Shown: positions 44,897 to 54,575, counted from the first letter of the stretch. The stretch is 64,000 nt of DNA from JAJDOD01 sp039024895 (GCA_039024895.1 JBCCPJ010000009.1:60699-124698), one strand, 5' to 3'. Made by a program: numbers and translations. Notes: generated by a model from the letters alone, not told the origin.

Positions 44897-45763
44897 TCAC
44901 GTTGGGGATGTGCGGGTTTCCGACCAGACATTGGCATAATTGCCCGCAAAAATGAGGGCCGCCCCCAACAACACCCAAAGGTTGAACGGCTCCTGATAAA
45001 AGGCGGCGCCGATGACAGCGATGGCGGGGAGCCGGAGAAAATCCATCGGCGTTACAACCATGGCGGGCGCCACCGAAAGCGCCTTTGTCAGGCAAGTATG
45101 GGCGAGAAGACCGGCGCATCCCACGACAACGACCCAGGGCCAGTTGGCCGCGCTCGGCCAAGTGATCTGACCGTCCCAGCCCGTGGTCACGAGCCCCATC
45201 ACGGCCTGCATTACCGTGAGCCAGAACAGGATACCGAAGGTAGTCTCGGTTCGTGTGAGCAGCCTGGTCGACACGATGGAACCTGCAAAGAAGATCGCGG
45301 AAGCAGCAGCGAGAGATAGGCCGAAGGGGTCGCCGCCGATCCCCGGGCGCGCGACCATCAGAGCGCCGACAAAGCCGAGAGCAACGGCAAACAGTCGCGC
45401 GCGGGTCAGGGCTTCACCGGCAAAAAAGAGTGCGAAGACTACTACCCAGATGGGGGAGGTGAACTCCAACGCGAAAACCTGTGCGAGGGTGATGAGCGGC
45501 AAGGCGTTAAACCAGAGGTTTTGGCCCGTGAAATGACAGAGGTTCCGCAGGCCGTGCAGTTTCAGCCGGTCGAGGCGGATCTCATTAAATTTCCCAAAAA
45601 CCGCGCCGACGATCAGAACAATCGCCAGACCAATAAATGAGCGGTACATCATGGTTTCGAAAGAAGAGAGCTCGTTCAACAGGACGCGGCCCGCAATCGC
45701 CATGGATGAGAAAGAAACGATAGCCCCCGTCATCCACAGCGCGGCCTGAGCGGTCGCGTTCAT
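44897..45763 (-). CDS. EamA/DMT-superfamily transporter
   Basis: A 288-residue inner-membrane protein with ten transmembrane helices arranged as two EamA repeats (about 8-135 and 150-285). LEFTSPIWVVVFALFFAGEALTRARLFAVALGFVGALMVARPG is the diagnostic end of repeat 1. It is likely an exporter of a metabolite. It overlaps the YdcF gene by four bases (45760-45763), so the two are co-transcribed. Confidence 0.92.
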   Translation of the reverse strand: MNATAQAALWMTGAIVSFSSMAIAGRVLLNELSSFETMMYRSFIGLAIVLIVGAVFGKFNEIRLDRLKLHGLRNLCHFTGQNLWFNALPLITLAQVFALEFTSPIWVVVFALFFAGEALTRARLFAVALGFVGALMVARPGIGGDPFGLSLAAASAIFFAGSIVSTRLLTRTETTFGILFWLTVMQAVMGLVTTGWDGQITWPSAANWPWVVVVGCAGLLAHTCLTKALSVAPAMVVTPMDFLRLPAIAVIGAAFYQEPFNLWVLLGAALIFAGNYANVWSETRTSPT

Positions 45764-46392
45764 TCGAGGTACTGGAGCCAGCTTTCGCGAGGTACATCCC
45801 CCGCCATGGCCGCACTCGCCGCCGCGGCGCGCAAGACGTTATAGGGCCATTTGACCGTTTCCCAGAGGAGGCGCTGGTCAAAGGTAAGGCCTGCGTCCGG
45901 GTCTGCCGCACTAAGGCTAACGTCCTGAAATCCTGCCCAGCGGAAAGACGCCCAGGCCCGGGGCAAGTGATAGCGGTGCGAGACGAGCAGGATTGGCGCG
46001 GTTTTGTCGAGCTGTTCGAAATCGGCAAGGAAGAGGGCGTTTTGCAGGGTAGAAAGCGAGGCTTCTTCGACGACCAGCACCTCCTCCGGAACACCTGCCG
46101 AAAGCGCTGCATTCGCCATATCGAATCCAACGGATGGTTCGCCCCCACCGGTTACCGCGAGAAGGGGCGCGGCATCAGCTTCGAAGAGTTCTAGCCCATG
46201 TGTCATGCGCTCTGCCGTCTCACCGGTGAGCGTGCCGTCCGTACTTCCGTTGCCGCCGAGGACGACGATGACTTCCGCCGTGGGTGGCTCCGCCGGTGGT
46301 TCATACATCGCAATGTAAAGCCCAGTGCCGATCAGCGCGCACCACATGGCCAGAATACCCAGCGAAAGGACCCAGCGGATCAAGGCGAACAT
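45760..46392 (-). CDS. YdcF family (DUF218) protein
   Basis: A 210-residue protein with one N-terminal transmembrane helix (about 5-27) and a DUF218 domain. That domain holds VIVVLGGNGSTDG, GGGEPSVG and LLVSHRYHLPRAWASF. Relatives such as SanA and ElyC act in envelope integrity. The start at the ATG at 46392 puts the helix at the N-terminus. The gene lies five bases after the guaA stop. Confidence 0.88.
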   Translation of the reverse strand: MFALIRWVLSLGILAMWCALIGTGLYIAMYEPPAEPPTAEVIVVLGGNGSTDGTLTGETAERMTHGLELFEADAAPLLAVTGGGEPSVGFDMANAALSAGVPEEVLVVEEASLSTLQNALFLADFEQLDKTAPILLVSHRYHLPRAWASFRWAGFQDVSLSAADPDAGLTFDQRLLWETVKWPYNVLRAAAASAAMAGDVPRESWLQYLE

Positions 46393-46396
46393 GGTG

Positions 46397-47971
46397 TCAC
46401 TCCCACTCGATTGTTCCCGGCGGTTTCGACGTGATGTCATAGGTCACGCGATTGATCCCCGGGACTTCATTGATGATCCGCGTGGCAGTTTCCGCGAGAA
46501 ACTCGTGGCTGAACGGATAGTAATCGGCTGTCATCCCATCGACGGACGTCACCGCGCGCAAGGCGCAGGCGTAGTCATATGTCCGACCATCCCCCATCAC
46601 ACCGACTGTGCGTACGGGCAGGATGGCCGCAAACGCTTGCCAGATGTCATCGTAGAGACCGTGCTTGCGGATTTGGTCGATATAGACGGCGTCTGCTGCG
46701 CGCAGGATATCGAGTTTGCTGCGCGTGATCTTACCCGGGCAACGGATCGCCAGCCCCGGCCCGGGGAACGGATGACGCCCGATGAAGCTCTGCGGAAGCC
46801 CAAGCTCGCGTCCCAGGGCGCGCACCTCATCCTTAAAAAGTTCGCGCAGCGGCTCGACCAGCTTTAGGCCCATCTTCTCGGGCAAGCCGCCCACATTGTG
46901 GTGCGATTTAATAGTGACAGAAGGGCCGCCGGAGAAGCTGACGCTTTCGATGACATCCGGATAAAGCGTCCCTTGCGCGAGGAATTCCGCGCCTTCAATC
47001 TGATTGGCATATTTCTGGAAAACATCGATAAAGAGCTTGCCGATGGTCTTTCGCTTGGTCTCGGGGTCATCCTGACCGTCGAGTTCGCCGAGAAAGAGCG
47101 CCGTCTCGTCGGCGTGGATCAGCGGAATGTTGTAATTGTCGCGGAACATCGCCACGACCTCGTCGGCCTCGCCCTGGCGAAGGAGGCCGTGATCTACAAA
47201 AACGCAAGTTAGCTGATCGCCGATAGCTTCGTGGATTAAGACGGCTGCGACGGAGCTATCGACCCCGCCGGACAGACCGCAGATGACCTTCCGGTCGCCA
47301 ACTTGTTCCCGGATTTTTCGGATCGCCTCATCGCGGTAAGCGCCCATTGTCCAGTCTCCGGAAAAACCGGCGAGGCGTACGAAGTTCTCGTAGAGCTTGG
47401 CACCCTTCGGCGTATGGTGGACTTCCGGGTGGAATTGGACGGCGTAGAAATGCCTGTCGGGATCGGCGGTGATCGCGTAAGGGGCGTTGGGAGAGGTGCC
47501 GAAGACCTCGAACCCGGGGGCCAGTTTTGAAACATGGTCGCCGTGGCTCATCCAGACCTGTTCGCGGCCCTCTGCAAACCAACCTTCCAAAAAGGGCAGG
47601 GTGCTTTCGGGTTCCACATACGCACGCCCGAACTCCGCCGTGCCACCGCCGCCCGAGATCTTGCCCCCCTCCACGGTGCCGCCGAGCATATCCATCATCA
47701 CCTGTTGGCCATAACAGATGCCAAGGATTGGTACGCCGAGGTTGAAAACACTTGCAGGGGGGCGCGGCGCGTCAGCATTGACCACGCTAGCCGGTCCGCC
47801 GGAGAAAATAACCGCCTTTGGTGCGAATTCAGCAAGAAAATCATCCGTGACCTGCTGAAAAGGGTGGATTTCGCAATAGACATTCAACTCGCGCAGGCGG
47901 CGCGCGATCAGTTGTGTCACCTGACTTCCAAAGTCGATGATCAGCAAGCGGTCATGGGACATATCTGACAT
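46397..47971 (-). CDS. guaA: GMP synthase (glutamine-hydrolysing)
   Basis: A 524-residue enzyme converting XMP to GMP. The class I glutamine amidotransferase domain (about 1-200) has GICYGQQ with the nucleophilic cysteine and FHPEVHHT with the histidine. The PP-loop ATP-pyrophosphatase SGGVDSSVAA follows, and the C-terminal dimerisation domain ends TYDITSKPPGTIEWE. It is full length with no anomalies. It heads a run guaA-ydcF-eamA on the minus strand. Confidence 0.98.
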   Translation of the reverse strand: MSDMSHDRLLIIDFGSQVTQLIARRLRELNVYCEIHPFQQVTDDFLAEFAPKAVIFSGGPASVVNADAPRPPASVFNLGVPILGICYGQQVMMDMLGGTVEGGKISGGGGTAEFGRAYVEPESTLPFLEGWFAEGREQVWMSHGDHVSKLAPGFEVFGTSPNAPYAITADPDRHFYAVQFHPEVHHTPKGAKLYENFVRLAGFSGDWTMGAYRDEAIRKIREQVGDRKVICGLSGGVDSSVAAVLIHEAIGDQLTCVFVDHGLLRQGEADEVVAMFRDNYNIPLIHADETALFLGELDGQDDPETKRKTIGKLFIDVFQKYANQIEGAEFLAQGTLYPDVIESVSFSGGPSVTIKSHHNVGGLPEKMGLKLVEPLRELFKDEVRALGRELGLPQSFIGRHPFPGPGLAIRCPGKITRSKLDILRAADAVYIDQIRKHGLYDDIWQAFAAILPVRTVGVMGDGRTYDYACALRAVTSVDGMTADYYPFSHEFLAETATRIINEVPGINRVTYDITSKPPGTIEWE

Positions 47972-47980
47972 GATCGGTGA

Positions 47981-48448
47981 TTAGGCTGACCTGTCGGCGG
48001 GCACAAGGGGCAGGAGACCATCGGGCAGAAGCATCTTGTTACCTGCAAGGAACTCTGCCACCGGGACCCATGCGGCGAGGTCGCGGAACGGGCCGTCCTC
48101 CACCACAAAACGCTCGGCTTCGGCGATGCCTGGATCGGTCAGGTGGACTTCGAAGGCGAAAACGACTTCATGCCCGGTTTCGCCTTGGTGGGTGTAGATG
48201 TTCTCAAAGATGCCCAGTCGGCAGAGGATTTGCGCCGTCGCTTTAAGCTCTTCTCGCAATTCCCGGAGAACGGCGACTTCTGCCGCCTCCCCGAACTCAA
48301 CGCCGCCACCTAGAGGACGCCAGCCTTTGATGTCGCCGTTATCTTCTGTCACGGCACTGACCAACAGCTTTCCTTTGCGGAAGGGCAAACCGAGGGCAAG
48401 GGCGCGGATTTCCCGGCGAGGCCGCCAAACATGGGTCAGGTTTTCCAT
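47981..48448 (-). CDS. Nudix hydrolase
   Basis: A 155-residue pyrophosphatase. The Nudix box starts at Gly48: G-x5-Glu54-x7-Arg62-Glu63-Leu-x-Glu66-Glu67. The position usually glycine near the end is Lys69. The substrate is a nucleoside diphosphate derivative of unknown type. It is nine bases upstream of the guaA start, so it probably leads the guaA operon. Confidence 0.9.
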   Translation of the reverse strand: MENLTHVWRPRREIRALALGLPFRKGKLLVSAVTEDNGDIKGWRPLGGGVEFGEAAEVAVLRELREELKATAQILCRLGIFENIYTHQGETGHEVVFAFEVHLTDPGIAEAERFVVEDGPFRDLAAWVPVAEFLAGNKMLLPDGLLPLVPADRSA

Positions 48449-48608
48449 GGCCTTGCCCTAGCAGAGTTTACAATCAAGTTGCGACGTTTTCCGACGCGAG
48501 GGGCAGGCGAGGTCGGTTTCTACCTGCAAAGGACGTATTCCGGCACCATGGATGTCTGACATTCGGTATCACCAATGCACAGCACGCGTTGAGTGAGGAG
48601 CGCAGGAT

Positions 48609-50135
48609 ATGGCGAGACGGGGCAGAGGTGGCGGCGCTGCGCGGCGCGCGGAACGAACGGCCATCAGTTTCGAGGTGGCCAAGTTTATCGAGCGCAAGAT
48701 CCCAAATCTCGAGATTCTGAATGAAGAGGCGCTTGAGATCATTGAGGCCAATGCGGAAACGGTGTTGGAGGAAATCGGTGTGAACTTCACCGAAAACCCT
48801 AGCGCTTTGAAGCGCTGGAAAGATGCCGGCGCTGATGTGATTGGCGAACGGGTACATATCCCAAAGGGTCTGGCGCGAAAGCTATGCAAGACGGCGCCGT
48901 CCAGCTATGTGCAGCATGCGCGCAACGCGGAACGCTCGGTGGTGATCGGCGGGGACAACCTGGTACTCGCCCCGGTCTACGGCCCGCCGTTTGTCCGTGA
49001 TGCCGCAGGCGGGCGCCGCTACGCGACGATGGCGGATTTCGAGAAGTTCGTGAAGCTCGCTTACATGTCTAAATGGCTGCATCACTCGGGCGGCACAGTC
49101 TGCGAACCCACGGATGTGCCCGTCAATGTTCGCCATCTCGATATGCTTCGCGCGCATATGACATTATCAGACAAGCCTTTTATGGGGTCTGTCACAGAGC
49201 CCATCCGCGCGCAGAATTCGGTCGAGATGTGCGAAATTCTCTTCGGCAAGGAATTTGTCGCGGAGAACACTGTGATGACATCGCTCATCAATATCAACTC
49301 GCCCCTGACTTTTGACGCCACGATGATGGGCGCGCTTGAGGTCTATGCCTCCCACAACCAGGCTGCAATCGTCTCGCCCTTCATTGTGGGCGGTGCAATG
49401 GCGCCGGTGTCTGTTGCGGGGACGTTGACACAAGTTGTGGCGGAGGTAACTGTCGGCATCGCCTACTCGCAATTGATACGTCCAGGCGCACCGGTGATTG
49501 CAGGTGCCTTTGTCTCGTCCATCGATATGGGCTCGGGCGCACCCACCTTCGGAACACCTGAAGCGGCTCAGGTAACTTACGGGATGGGTCAGTTGGCGCG
49601 GCGGATTGGACTGCCCTATCGCTCCGCAGGCGCGTTCTGCGGTTCGAAACTACCCGATGCCCAGGCAGCCTACGAGACAGCGAACAGTTTGAACGCGGGG
49701 CTTTTGGCTGGGGTTAACTTTATGCTGCACGCTGCGGGATGGCTCGAAGGGGGGTTGGTTTCGAGTTTCGAGAAATTCGTGATGGATGCCGATCAGCTTG
49801 GTATCCTCCACAAGATGGCAGAGGGCGTCGATCTGTCGGAAAACGGTCAAGGCATGGACGCATTGCGAGAGGTTGGCCCGGGCGGTCACTATCTCGGCTG
49901 CGCCCATACCCAAGCCAACTTCAAAAATGCGTTCTGGCGTTCGAACTTGCTGGATTACAAACCCTTCGAGACCTGGGTCGAGGATGGGTCCCGCGATACG
50001 CAAGCCCTTGCGACGCAAAAGGTCGAGACCTTGCTCGCACAATATGAAGCCCCGTATCTTGACCCAGCAGTGATGGGCGCGCTCGATACCTATATCGCTA
50101 AGACGAAGGAAACGGCTCCCGAAGCCTTCGCCTGA
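48609..50135 (+). CDS. MttB-family methyltransferase (non-pyrrolysine)
   Basis: A 508-residue TIM-barrel protein of the trimethylamine methyltransferase family. There is no in-frame amber codon, so it belongs to the large non-pyrrolysine branch. Characterised members of that branch demethylate quaternary amines such as glycine betaine with a corrinoid protein. Typical stretches are EEIGVNFTENPSALKRWKDAGADV, GGTVCEPTDVPVNVRH and the late FAEGVDLSENGQGMDAL-like region. AGGAT sits just before the ATG. No corrinoid protein or MtgA-like partner is adjacent, so the substrate is open. Roseobacters carry many such genes. Confidence 0.92.
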   Translation: MARRGRGGGAARRAERTAISFEVAKFIERKIPNLEILNEEALEIIEANAETVLEEIGVNFTENPSALKRWKDAGADVIGERVHIPKGLARKLCKTAPSSYVQHARNAERSVVIGGDNLVLAPVYGPPFVRDAAGGRRYATMADFEKFVKLAYMSKWLHHSGGTVCEPTDVPVNVRHLDMLRAHMTLSDKPFMGSVTEPIRAQNSVEMCEILFGKEFVAENTVMTSLININSPLTFDATMMGALEVYASHNQAAIVSPFIVGGAMAPVSVAGTLTQVVAEVTVGIAYSQLIRPGAPVIAGAFVSSIDMGSGAPTFGTPEAAQVTYGMGQLARRIGLPYRSAGAFCGSKLPDAQAAYETANSLNAGLLAGVNFMLHAAGWLEGGLVSSFEKFVMDADQLGILHKMAEGVDLSENGQGMDALREVGPGGHYLGCAHTQANFKNAFWRSNLLDYKPFETWVEDGSRDTQALATQKVETLLAQYEAPYLDPAVMGALDTYIAKTKETAPEAFA

Positions 50136-50184
50136 CGCTTTTGCGGCGCTTCCTACATTTCAGAAGCCGCTAGTTTAACCTCGG

Positions 50185-50475
50185 TTAAGCCGTGAGGCGC
50201 AACTCCGCGATCTTGGCTTCGTGGATTAAGGCGGCAAGAAGCTCCACGTGACGGGCCGGGGAATAGGCGGCGTTACCGTCGCTGCGGGAAGCATTCATAA
50301 TCGTCTCACGCTCGAATAGAATGTCAAACGCCTGACCCGGTCCGGGCACAGCTTCCCCCTGCATGAGACGGCGCAATGCCAAATCACGCTTGAAATCAAC
50401 GGCTCTGTGCTGCGCCGCGCGCACCAATATCCGTGGACGGGTGAGGGCGGCGAGGCGAGATATGTAGGGTGTCAT
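50185..50475 (-). CDS. DUF6477-like small protein
   Basis: A 96-residue protein: a basic N-terminal region (MTPYISRLAALTRPRILVRAAQHRAVDFKRD) and a C-terminal helix. The sequence resembles a small family restricted to Rhodobacteraceae that I recall as DUF6477. It is divergent from the DUF6456 gene across a 207-bp region. Function unknown. Confidence 0.75.
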   Translation of the reverse strand: MTPYISRLAALTRPRILVRAAQHRAVDFKRDLALRRLMQGEAVPGPGQAFDILFERETIMNASRSDGNAAYSPARHVELLAALIHEAKIAELRLTA

Positions 50476-50610
50476 GGAAAACTCCAGAAATAAGAATCTG
50501 CCACCAAGCTACGCAAGCTATACGTGTGTTGCCGGAAGGTATTTTACTGCGCACGCCGGAATTTTTGTTTTTTTACAATATAAAGAAAGACTGTTCCCGA
50601 AGACGCAACA

Positions 50611-50626
50611 TTAACCATCCGGTAAC
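50611..50626. promoter_or_regulatory. CtrA-like half-site pair upstream of the DUF6456 gene
   Basis: TTAA-CCATCCG-GTAAC matches the alphaproteobacterial CtrA box TTAA-N7-TTAAC with one mismatch. It is 57 bp before the DUF6456 start in the divergent intergenic region. A single match in A/T-rich DNA is weak evidence. Confidence 0.3.
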
Positions 50627-50682
50627 AAATACATCTTCAGGTTGTACTGGTAACGATCCTTCTGGGGAGAGGGGCACATGGA

Positions 50683-51813
50683 ATGACAGTATTTCTCAGG
50701 CGCGAGGAGCGTGTTTCCGTGCCGGATTGGGTGCCGGAAAATGCGGTCATCTATTTGGCGCATGTCGAATCGGGTCAATCCATTCGGTCAATTGCCCGCG
50801 AAGCCGGATGTCACGCGTCGACGATCTTACGGAAGGTGCGTCGGTTTGAGGCGCGCCGGGACGACCTTCTGGTCGACTTGGCGCTCCGGCGAATTGGAAG
50901 GGCGGCAACGACCCATCCGACAGTTCAATTACGTGAAGGGGAAATTTCAGAAATGCATGACGGGACATCACAGCCGCCAGACATCATTAACGATGCGGAG
51001 TTACGCCGTGTCGCACCGCGGCTTTTGCGCCGCTTGAATGAGACTGGCGCTTGTTTAGCGATCGCGCGCGATATGGAAAACGGCGTCATCGTGCGAGACG
51101 GGCCGGACGGTCAAACGCTGCGTACAGCGGTGCTTGAACGGTCCGTCGCAGAGGCCATGGCGCTTAAGGATTGGATATCGCTTGCCAGCGACGGGCGCAT
51201 CACGCGGTATCGGATTACGTCTGCCGGACGCATTGCGCTGAAACGGTTCATGGCGGAAGACGAGGCGGCGCGGCTCGATGGGACGGGCACGAACGACGCG
51301 TTTGGCGATCAACACCGCGAGTGGGGCGAGCGCCCCGAAGCGCGGACCGGCACCAAACGGCGGGGCATCCGCTACAATGCCGCAGAAAGTCCGCTATCCG
51401 CACTGGCGCGGCGCACCGATAAGGACGGCAAACCGTTTTTGTCAGCGGAACTCGTCGCGGCAGGCGAGAGGTTGCGCGAGGATTTCGAACTGGCCCAGAT
51501 GGGACCGCGCATCACCCAGAACTGGGAAAAATACCTGACGGGTGGCGCGCGCGCGGAGTATTCTAGCGGGTCTGAAACGGGTGGCGGCTCAGAGACGGCG
51601 CGCAACAGGGTGATGACCGCCCTTACCGATCTTGGGCCGGGTTTGGGGGACGTTGTCCTCCGGTGCTGCTGCTTTCTGGAAGGCATGGAAACGGTTGAAA
51701 AACGCATGGGATGGTCAGCGCGATCCGGTAAAATTGTCTTGCGGATCGCGCTTTTGCGTCTCCGCGCCCATTACGACGAAGAAAGCGGAAACTGGTCCCC
51801 TTTGATCGGCTGA
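50683..51813 (+). CDS. HTH and DUF6456 domain protein
   Basis: A 376-residue protein. Residues about 20-60 form an HTH (IYLAHVESGQSIRSIAREAGCHASTILRKVRRFE). A second winged-helix-like part spans about 100-200. The C-terminal DUF6456 domain contains ESPLSALARRTDKDGKPFL and FELAQMGPRITQNWEKYLT, and ends VLRCCCFLEGMETVEKRMGWSARSGKIVLRIALLRL. It is probably a DNA-binding regulator. GGGGAGAGGGG lies upstream. A tiny ATGGAATGA overlaps the start codon. Confidence 0.82.
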   Translation: MTVFLRREERVSVPDWVPENAVIYLAHVESGQSIRSIAREAGCHASTILRKVRRFEARRDDLLVDLALRRIGRAATTHPTVQLREGEISEMHDGTSQPPDIINDAELRRVAPRLLRRLNETGACLAIARDMENGVIVRDGPDGQTLRTAVLERSVAEAMALKDWISLASDGRITRYRITSAGRIALKRFMAEDEAARLDGTGTNDAFGDQHREWGERPEARTGTKRRGIRYNAAESPLSALARRTDKDGKPFLSAELVAAGERLREDFELAQMGPRITQNWEKYLTGGARAEYSSGSETGGGSETARNRVMTALTDLGPGLGDVVLRCCCFLEGMETVEKRMGWSARSGKIVLRIALLRLRAHYDEESGNWSPLIG

Positions 51814-51879
51814 CATCTCAAAACCGGCATGTTGCGTACCTATTTGAAGGGTACGTAGACATAGCCGAGGGGTGTTTTC

Positions 51880-52185
51880 ATGTCCGAACAAGAGAAAGAG
51901 AAGACGCGTAGCTGGGTCGAAGAGATCGAGGTTGCAGGCGAAGAGCTTGTGGCGCGCATCAAGCAGTTGGCCGCCGATAACAAGGTCAAGCGCGTACGTA
52001 TCGTCGAGCCCGATGGGGACATCGCGCTTGAAATCCCGCTCACCTATGGCGTGATCGGAGGCGGCGCTTTTGTGTTGGCGGCGCCGGTGGTGGCCATGTT
52101 GGGCGCGTTGGCGGCCTTCGTCGTCAAGGTACGAATCGAAGTGGTGCACGAGGAACCGGCAATGCCAGAAGAAGAAGTCGCCTAG
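51880..52185 (+). CDS. DUF4342 domain protein
   Basis: A 101-residue protein. The DUF4342 core runs SWVEEIEVAGEELVARIKQLAADNKVKRVRIVEPDGDIALEIPL, and is followed by one hydrophobic segment (about 55-80) and an acidic tail. The family has no known function and is found in many bacteria. GAGGGG precedes the ATG at 51880. Confidence 0.88.
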   Translation: MSEQEKEKTRSWVEEIEVAGEELVARIKQLAADNKVKRVRIVEPDGDIALEIPLTYGVIGGGAFVLAAPVVAMLGALAAFVVKVRIEVVHEEPAMPEEEVA

Positions 52186-52306
52186 TCTCCGCGAACGGAC
52201 ATGCGACAAAACCGTCATGCGCCTGCCGCATGGCGGCTAACGCTGGAAATTTGAGGTGTTTTTGGTTATTTTCGAGAAAACGCCCTGAACGAAAGCATGT
52301 CTCACC

Positions 52307-53257
52307 ATGCGTGACCTAAAGCTGCCCGACCAGCGCCATCCGGAAAAAGCGCACCGCGTCGACAACGCGCAGCCCAAAAAACCGAACTGGATACGGGTGC
52401 GCGCGCCGTCTGGCGAAGGCTATGAAAAGACGCGAGAGACACTCGAAACCCATAATCTTGTGACGGTTTGCCAGGAAGCTGGCTGCCCGAATGTCGGAGA
52501 GTGCTGGAGCCAGGGACACGCCACCATGATGATCATGGGAGAGATTTGTACCCGCGGCTGCACCTTCTGCAATGTTGCGACAGGCAAGCCTAATGCACTC
52601 GACGCTTTCGAACCGGGACGCGTGGCCGATGCGGTCACGAAGCTTGCGCTCAATCACGTGGTGATAACCAGTGTGGACCGCGATGACGTGGCGGATGGCG
52701 GTGCCGAGCACTTTGCCCAGACCATTCGCGCGATCCGGCACCGGGCGCCCGGCACGACGATCGAAATTCTGACGCCGGATTTTCTGAAGAGCGCGCCAGG
52801 ATCGCTCGAAGTTGTGGTCCGCGCCAAGCCCGATGTTTTTAATCACAACCTCGAAACAGTGCCGGGCCTTTATCCAGAAGTGCGGCCCGGGGCGCGCTAT
52901 TTCCATTCGTTGCGACTGTTGCAACGGGTGAAGGAGCTTGATCCGGAGATCTTCACAAAGTCCGGCATAATGGTAGGCTTGGGAGAGGATCGCCAATCCG
53001 TTCTCCAAGTCATGGATGATATGCGCGCGGCGGATGTCGATTTTCTGACCATTGGCCAATATTTGCAGCCCACCTCGAAGCACCACCGCGTGGATCGGTT
53101 TGTGACGCCCGAAGAATTTAAATCCTATGAAACCGCCGCCTTCGGTAAGGGCTTTTTGATGGTGTCTTCGACGCCTTTGACGCGATCCTCGTACCATGCC
53201 GGGGACGACTTTGCGCGGTTGCGTGAGGCGCGCCTACAAAAACTGTCGTCGGCATAA
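52307..53257 (+). CDS. lipA: Lipoyl synthase
   Basis: A 316-residue radical SAM enzyme that inserts two sulfurs into octanoyl-carrier domains. The auxiliary cluster cysteines are in CQEAGCPNVGEC. The radical SAM CxxxCxxC is in ICTRGCTFCNV. The final RSSYHAGDDF supplies the serine ligand. Length is normal. lipB is not in the window. Confidence 0.97.
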   Translation: MRDLKLPDQRHPEKAHRVDNAQPKKPNWIRVRAPSGEGYEKTRETLETHNLVTVCQEAGCPNVGECWSQGHATMMIMGEICTRGCTFCNVATGKPNALDAFEPGRVADAVTKLALNHVVITSVDRDDVADGGAEHFAQTIRAIRHRAPGTTIEILTPDFLKSAPGSLEVVVRAKPDVFNHNLETVPGLYPEVRPGARYFHSLRLLQRVKELDPEIFTKSGIMVGLGEDRQSVLQVMDDMRAADVDFLTIGQYLQPTSKHHRVDRFVTPEEFKSYETAAFGKGFLMVSSTPLTRSSYHAGDDFARLREARLQKLSSA

Positions 53258-53356
53258 TTCAGCCAATCTGAGAGTTCGGCGGGCGTTTTCCCCCTGACGA
53301 AACGGTGCGCTGGCGCGTAGGGTTTTGCTACCGCACAGGAACGAGGGAGGAAAACC

Positions 53357-53698
53357 ATGGGCAAGCGCGACGATTTGATCGCCATTTACGCGAAGGACTT
53401 GAAAGAAAAATGCGGCATGACGCCGGATATGGACCTGTTGACCAAGGTGACCATTGGGTGTGGGCCGTCCATTTATAACGCCGATGCGTCAACGGTTGCA
53501 GGTTCACAACCGAGCGAGTTGGAGACCGTCAAAGAGAGTTTCTTGATGAAGAAACTCGGGTTGCCGGATGGGCCTGAGCTTATGGATGCGATCAACTCTG
53601 TTATCGAAACCTATGGCCGCTCGGAACGGAACAAGTACCGCGCTGTGGTTTATTACATGCTGACCAAGCATTTCAAAAAGGAAGGCGTCTACGGGTAA
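53357..53698 (+). CDS. DUF2853 family protein
   Basis: A 113-residue, mostly helical soluble protein. The start MGKRDDLIAIYAKDLKEKCGMTPDMDLL and the later NKYRAVVYYMLTKHF match DUF2853. GAGGGAGG lies before the ATG. The role is unknown. It stands 99 bp after lipA. Confidence 0.88.
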   Translation: MGKRDDLIAIYAKDLKEKCGMTPDMDLLTKVTIGCGPSIYNADASTVAGSQPSELETVKESFLMKKLGLPDGPELMDAINSVIETYGRSERNKYRAVVYYMLTKHFKKEGVYG

Positions 53699-53874
53699 GC
53701 CGACGCGAGCGGCAAGCGGCGGATTGAACGTCGCGGCATGCTTTATTGAAAATACCGCCCGGCGCGTTTTGGCGGTCGGGCGTGCTAAGATAATAAACGG
53801 GATAGCTTGAAGCAGATAGCTTTGCGTTTCGAAACTTGGCCAGGCGCACTAGTTGTCGGCTTTGGTCGCCTTTC

Positions 53875-54525
53875 CTAAAAGCGAAGCCCCACGGATAAAC
53901 CGATCACCGGGTTGTAGTCGGTGGCACCTGTCACGCCGCCTTGAACGAAGGCGCCACCGGTGGTCGAGAACTCCGCGTTCAACCCGATCTGACGAACGGG
54001 CTCATTTTCCCTGACATCGCTGTCGAAGATACCGGACAATCCGACACTGAACTGGTTCGTCAGCGCATAGTCGACGAAGAGTTGCGACCGGGCGACTTCA
54101 TCTTCACTTTCGATATAGGTCACGCTCATACCCGCGCGAGCTTGGCCACGGCTGAGAAAAGTGCCCAGTTCGAGGGCGTCGCGGCCGTCATCTTCCCCAT
54201 CCGACAGAAAAATCGTCGCCGGTCCAAGGGCACTTTCCGTGCGCGCTGTTTCAACACTTGGCAGTGTCAATGGAAGGGAAAGGCGTGGAGATATGCTTGG
54301 CGCTAGATCGGAGCTTGGTTCAGTCGCCACAATGGCCGCGCGGCTCGCGGCGCCGCCGAGGCGAAACCCATCGGTGTCAACAGGTGCAAGCTTTGTAATC
54401 GGTTCCGCAAAGCCGGAAACGGGGCAACAAAGCATCGCGCTGATCAAGATTGGGCGCACGGGCAGCACATCCTCAAAACGCCCCGCACCCAGGATGAGAT
54501 TAGGACGATAGCGACGCGTATGCAC
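53875..54525 (-). CDS. Putative outer membrane or periplasmic protein
   Basis: Up to 216 residues. A hydrophobic export-like stretch (PVRPILISAMLCCPVSGFAEP) begins about 22 residues in, so the true start may be a GTG near 54465, not the ATG at 54525. The C-terminal half shows short alternating strands (FVDYALTNQFSVGLSGIF, QIGLNAEFSTTGGAFVQGG) ending in an aromatic (SVGLRF). This pattern fits a small outer-membrane beta-barrel. No family recognised. Confidence 0.6.
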   Translation of the reverse strand: MHTRRYRPNLILGAGRFEDVLPVRPILISAMLCCPVSGFAEPITKLAPVDTDGFRLGGAASRAAIVATEPSSDLAPSISPRLSLPLTLPSVETARTESALGPATIFLSDGEDDGRDALELGTFLSRGQARAGMSVTYIESEDEVARSQLFVDYALTNQFSVGLSGIFDSDVRENEPVRQIGLNAEFSTTGGAFVQGGVTGATDYNPVIGLSVGLRF

Positions 54526-54575
54526 TGTATAGGGTTAATTTTCCGGAAACCGTCGTCGCCTGTGGCTGAACTGCC

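Noticed and set aside
52216..52232. Hairpin CATGCG/CGCATG after the DUF4342 gene as terminator
   Set aside because: Short stem and no T-tract; it cannot be told from chance.
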